A stretch of 64,000 nt of DNA from Oscillospiraceae bacterium (lineage in GTDB: Bacteria; Bacillota; Clostridia; Oscillospirales; Ruminococcaceae): NCBI GenBank assembly GCA_009781425.1, contig WQYC01000003.1:38794-102793 (forward strand), in the 5' to 3' direction. The notes beneath the pieces are model-generated. The model did no database searches. It saw only the letters and a list, made by a program, of their open reading frames with translations, and was not told where the DNA came from. A program made the translations under genes and the position numbers. Positions 61,993-64,000 of this stretch are shown piece by piece. Position 1 is the stretch's first letter; every line of letters starts with the position of its first letter.

Positions 61993-63553
61993 CATCGCGC
62001 TTTTCGATGTTTTCGGATTTTATGACATCGCCAATTTCAATGCGTTCGACAAGCGTTAAAACTGTTTGTAAATCGAGGGCTTCAAGACGAGCGAAACGAC
62101 GAATTTCTTTCGCCCACTTGGAAGCCTCGTTTTCATTTTCGCCGAATTTTTCAAGCTTAATTTCAAGCTTTGAAATTGCTTTTTTACAGTCGAGCCGTTC
62201 GCGTTCGTATTTCTGCACAAAGTCCTTGAAAGTCGTCTCGGGGACTATTCCCGCAAGTCTGTCCTCATAAAGCTTTTCGATGAGCTTGTCAAGCGTGGAA
62301 AGACGGTCATTGCGGCTTTGAAGTTCGTTCGCGCACAGTGCGCGCCCCGAAATTGCCTGCTTGTTTTGCGTTTTAATAATCTGCTCTATCATGCGCGCTT
62401 CATTGAGGACAACCATCTTTGCGTGCTCGCGAATTTGGTTTGCAACAAGCTCGTGCAGGACATCCTCGCCGATGGTGTGCGGTGTGCAAATTGCTCTGCC
62501 GCTTCGGGAATATGTACCGCAGAGGAATCGGTTGTAAACGTATTTCTTGCCGTTTTTGCGGGTGCTTTTAAGTGTCGAGCTTCGCATTTTAAAACCGCAG
62601 TCCGCGCAGTACAGAACGCCGCAAAATATGCTCACAGAGCCGTCTTTTCGTTTGTGCGGGTGGAAGCGTTTGTCGGCGATATTGCGCGCTGTGTTCCATA
62701 AATCCATGTTGATTAATGGCTTGTGCGTGCCTTCAACGCGAATCCATTCCTCCTCCGGTTTTGTAATCAGCTTGTGTGATTTATATGACGCAGAGCCGTA
62801 TTTTCCTTGCACCATATTGCCGATGTAAGCCTCGTTGTCGAGTATTCCGCGAATTGCAACGCAAGTCCAGGCGTTGCAGGTTTTGAAAGGATTTTTCACG
62901 CTTTTCTGACTGTAATAATAATCACGCGGCGGAAGAATTCCGGCTTCGTTGAGTTCAATCGCGATTGCTTTATGACCGAGCCCGCGGGAACGCATTTCAA
63001 AGATTTTTCGGACGATTTCTGCGGCGGGTTCATCGGGAATCAGCAGGTGCTTGTTGCCGTCCGCCTTGCGGTAGCCGTAAGGCGCGAACGCGCCTGTGTA
63101 CTTGCCATTTTGGGCGCAGATTTTCTTGACGGCTCGTACTTTTTTGCTTGTTTCGCGGCTGTGCTGCTCGTTGAACCAGTTACGGAAAACCATCATTTCG
63201 TCTACTTTTTCAGAGAGCGAAATTAGCTCAACGCCGTGTTCGGGGAAGAAGACTTCGGCGAGATTCCCGACCTCCAAGTAGTTTCTGCCGAGCCGCGACA
63301 GGTCTTTAATCAGCACTGTGTTGATGTGCTTTTGCCGTATGTCCTCGAGCATTTTCTGAAGCCCGGGGCGGTTTTGATTTGTCCCGGACAAGCCGTCGTC
63401 GCAGTAGATTTCGTAAAGAATCCACGAGTTGTCCCGAGCGAAATTTGTCAGCATAAGCTTCTGATTTTCGATGCTCACGCTTTCGCCGGCGCGGTCGTCC
63501 TCCTTGCTGAGACGAACGTATATGCCGACTTTTTTTATATTCTGTTTTACCAT
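61955..63553 (-). CDS. Large serine recombinase (SpoIVCA-like)
   Basis: A 532-residue site-specific recombinase. The resolvase domain (about 8-155) has the nucleophile Ser16 in IYVRLSKEDDRAGES and the arginines of IKDLSRLGRNYLEVG. The recombinase domain (about 175-290) has FAPYGYRKADG. A zinc ribbon with CGVLYCADCGFKM and FLCGTYSRSGRAIC follows, then a coiled coil (about 385-470). Its end lies about 25 bases inside the element. By position it should excise the element and restore sigK, as SpoIVCA does in B. subtilis. A partner excision factor, as known for some such enzymes, was not identified. The ATG follows GGAGGT. Confidence 0.93.
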   Translation of the reverse strand: MVKQNIKKVGIYVRLSKEDDRAGESVSIENQKLMLTNFARDNSWILYEIYCDDGLSGTNQNRPGLQKMLEDIRQKHINTVLIKDLSRLGRNYLEVGNLAEVFFPEHGVELISLSEKVDEMMVFRNWFNEQHSRETSKKVRAVKKICAQNGKYTGAFAPYGYRKADGNKHLLIPDEPAAEIVRKIFEMRSRGLGHKAIAIELNEAGILPPRDYYYSQKSVKNPFKTCNAWTCVAIRGILDNEAYIGNMVQGKYGSASYKSHKLITKPEEEWIRVEGTHKPLINMDLWNTARNIADKRFHPHKRKDGSVSIFCGVLYCADCGFKMRSSTLKSTRKNGKKYVYNRFLCGTYSRSGRAICTPHTIGEDVLHELVANQIREHAKMVVLNEARMIEQIIKTQNKQAISGRALCANELQSRNDRLSTLDKLIEKLYEDRLAGIVPETTFKDFVQKYERERLDCKKAISKLEIKLEKFGENENEASKWAKEIRRFARLEALDLQTVLTLVERIEIGDVIKSENIEKRDVKLIYKYVGKCI

Positions 63554-63598
63554 TTTACCTCCAATTATTTTGGCAAACAGGTTGTCGGCTGTATGATT

Positions 63599-63907
63599 TT
63601 ACATTTCCATTTTACCATATTTTTCACCCGATTGCAAGACCTGTTTTACTATTAAATCTTCAAGCGCGTTTTTAAAATCAACCTCACCTGTGAACACGCT
63701 CGTAATACGGTACAGCGTTTTCCCTATTTGTATTTCTTCGTATGTTTCAATTGTACTTTCGGAATTTGGCATATTTTTATTCACCCTGTACAATTTTATA
63801 GAATTAGAATTTGTCCTATGCACGGGCTTGCGAAACATATCAAACTCGCCTTTGGTATCACAGAATTTTATATAAAGCCACCTGCATATCCGCCAAATTC
63901 TCTTCAT
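63599..63907 (-). CDS. TnpW-like small protein of the mobile element
   Basis: A 102-residue protein. The C-terminal half (about 53-90: ETYEEIQIGKTLYRITSVF, then an acidic helix) resembles the TnpW family, short proteins found next to large serine recombinases in clostridial transposons; their function is not known to me. The N-terminal 45 residues are basic and extra. The start at 63907 has an AAAGGAGTG site seven bases away; a shorter form from 63772 is possible. It lies 45 bases upstream of the recombinase gene on the same strand. Confidence 0.55.
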   Translation of the reverse strand: MKRIWRICRWLYIKFCDTKGEFDMFRKPVHRTNSNSIKLYRVNKNMPNSESTIETYEEIQIGKTLYRITSVFTGEVDFKNALEDLIVKQVLQSGEKYGKMEM

Positions 63908-63920
63908 GGAATCACTCCTT

Positions 63921-64000
63921 TCATTTTTTATTTCTGCCTACATATTCGCGCTCACCGTCCACGCTCCGGTTCGTCGCTGCTCCGCAACTCCAAACCGAAA
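63921..64000 (-). CDS. 3' end of a gene running in from the right edge
   Basis: On the minus strand an open frame enters from base 64000 and stops at 63921-63923, 13 bases before the next start, with the ribosome site AAGGAG directly after the stop. The last residues read VDGEREYVGRNKK. This close spacing fits an operon, but 25 residues are too few to name a family. Confidence 0.4.
   Translation of the reverse strand, partial: SVWSCGAATNRSVDGEREYVGRNKK

Larger units (their letters stand above)
61930..64000. mobile_element. Skin-like sigK intervening element, left end (continues past the window)
   Basis: It starts inside sigK and holds, from the left, a convergent large serine recombinase gene, a TnpW-like gene and the end of a further gene. 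The right end with the 3' part of sigK is not in this window. Arrangement and site match the skin elements of B. subtilis and C. difficile. Confidence 0.82.

Overview
The window looks like a chromosomal piece of an anaerobic, endospore-forming, fibre-degrading Firmicute of the Clostridia (Oscillospiraceae/Ruminococcaceae-like; inferred from gene content, not from a marker gene). The pointers are strong GGAGG-type ribosome binding sites, sigma-A promoters with 17-base spacers, an stp-prkC-rsgA cluster, a sigK gene with a sporulation-type promoter, the clostridial glgC/glgD pair, and an [FeFe]-hydrogenase-like sensor. Coding density is high, no stretch over 300 bases lacks a gene, and I saw no rRNA, tRNA or CRISPR array.

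Layout. 1-4811 (minus): a GH4 glycosidase cut by the left edge, a zinc-ribbon membrane protein and a DUF4914-type P-loop protein. 4924-15455 (plus, apart from one membrane gene): hflX, then a carbohydrate block with a GH4 phospho-glycosidase, a BadF-type sugar kinase, a two-domain GH5 lipoprotein, an XRE regulator and a GH115 alpha-glucuronidase. 15481-20983 (minus): a J-domain protein, a hydrogenase/chemoreceptor fusion and a FlhB-like/FliK-like pair. 21189-25786 (plus): cheA-cheW-cheR-cheB. 25851-33607 (plus, except a VWA lipoprotein): a Cys-rich membrane protein, lon, GNAT, TIR, cupin, MBL nuclease and deaminase. 33644-38917 (minus): ECF sigma/anti-sigma, membrane proteins, amidohydrolase and aroK. 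39026-45675: a lysozyme, then the glycogen genes glgB-glgC-glgD and a PHP protein. 45792-61514 (plus): galM, a PRTase-like gene, tgt, mntP, and a long housekeeping run remA-gmk-priA-def-fmt-Zn protease-rsmB-rlmN-stp-prkC-PASTA-rsgA.

At 61600 sigK begins with a sigma-E-like promoter and a pro-sequence. Its reading frame loses SigK similarity after about codon 110, where a convergent large serine recombinase gene starts. This is the layout of the B. subtilis/C. difficile skin element. A TnpW-like gene and the end of another gene follow, and the element runs off the right edge.

A second theme crosses the whole window: at least 19 copies of a short palindrome starting GTAGGG. Seven lie inside coding sequences in frame. 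The five forward ones are all read in the same frame and encode VGxx(V/A)(P/L)x(A/V)P. In six other genes the TAG of GTAGGG is the stop codon. Three pairs are inverted, as in REPINs. A third theme is regulation: matching ECF-type promoters precede the ECF sigma gene and a distant VWA lipoprotein gene, and three divergent gene pairs have their two -35 boxes packed into one palindrome.
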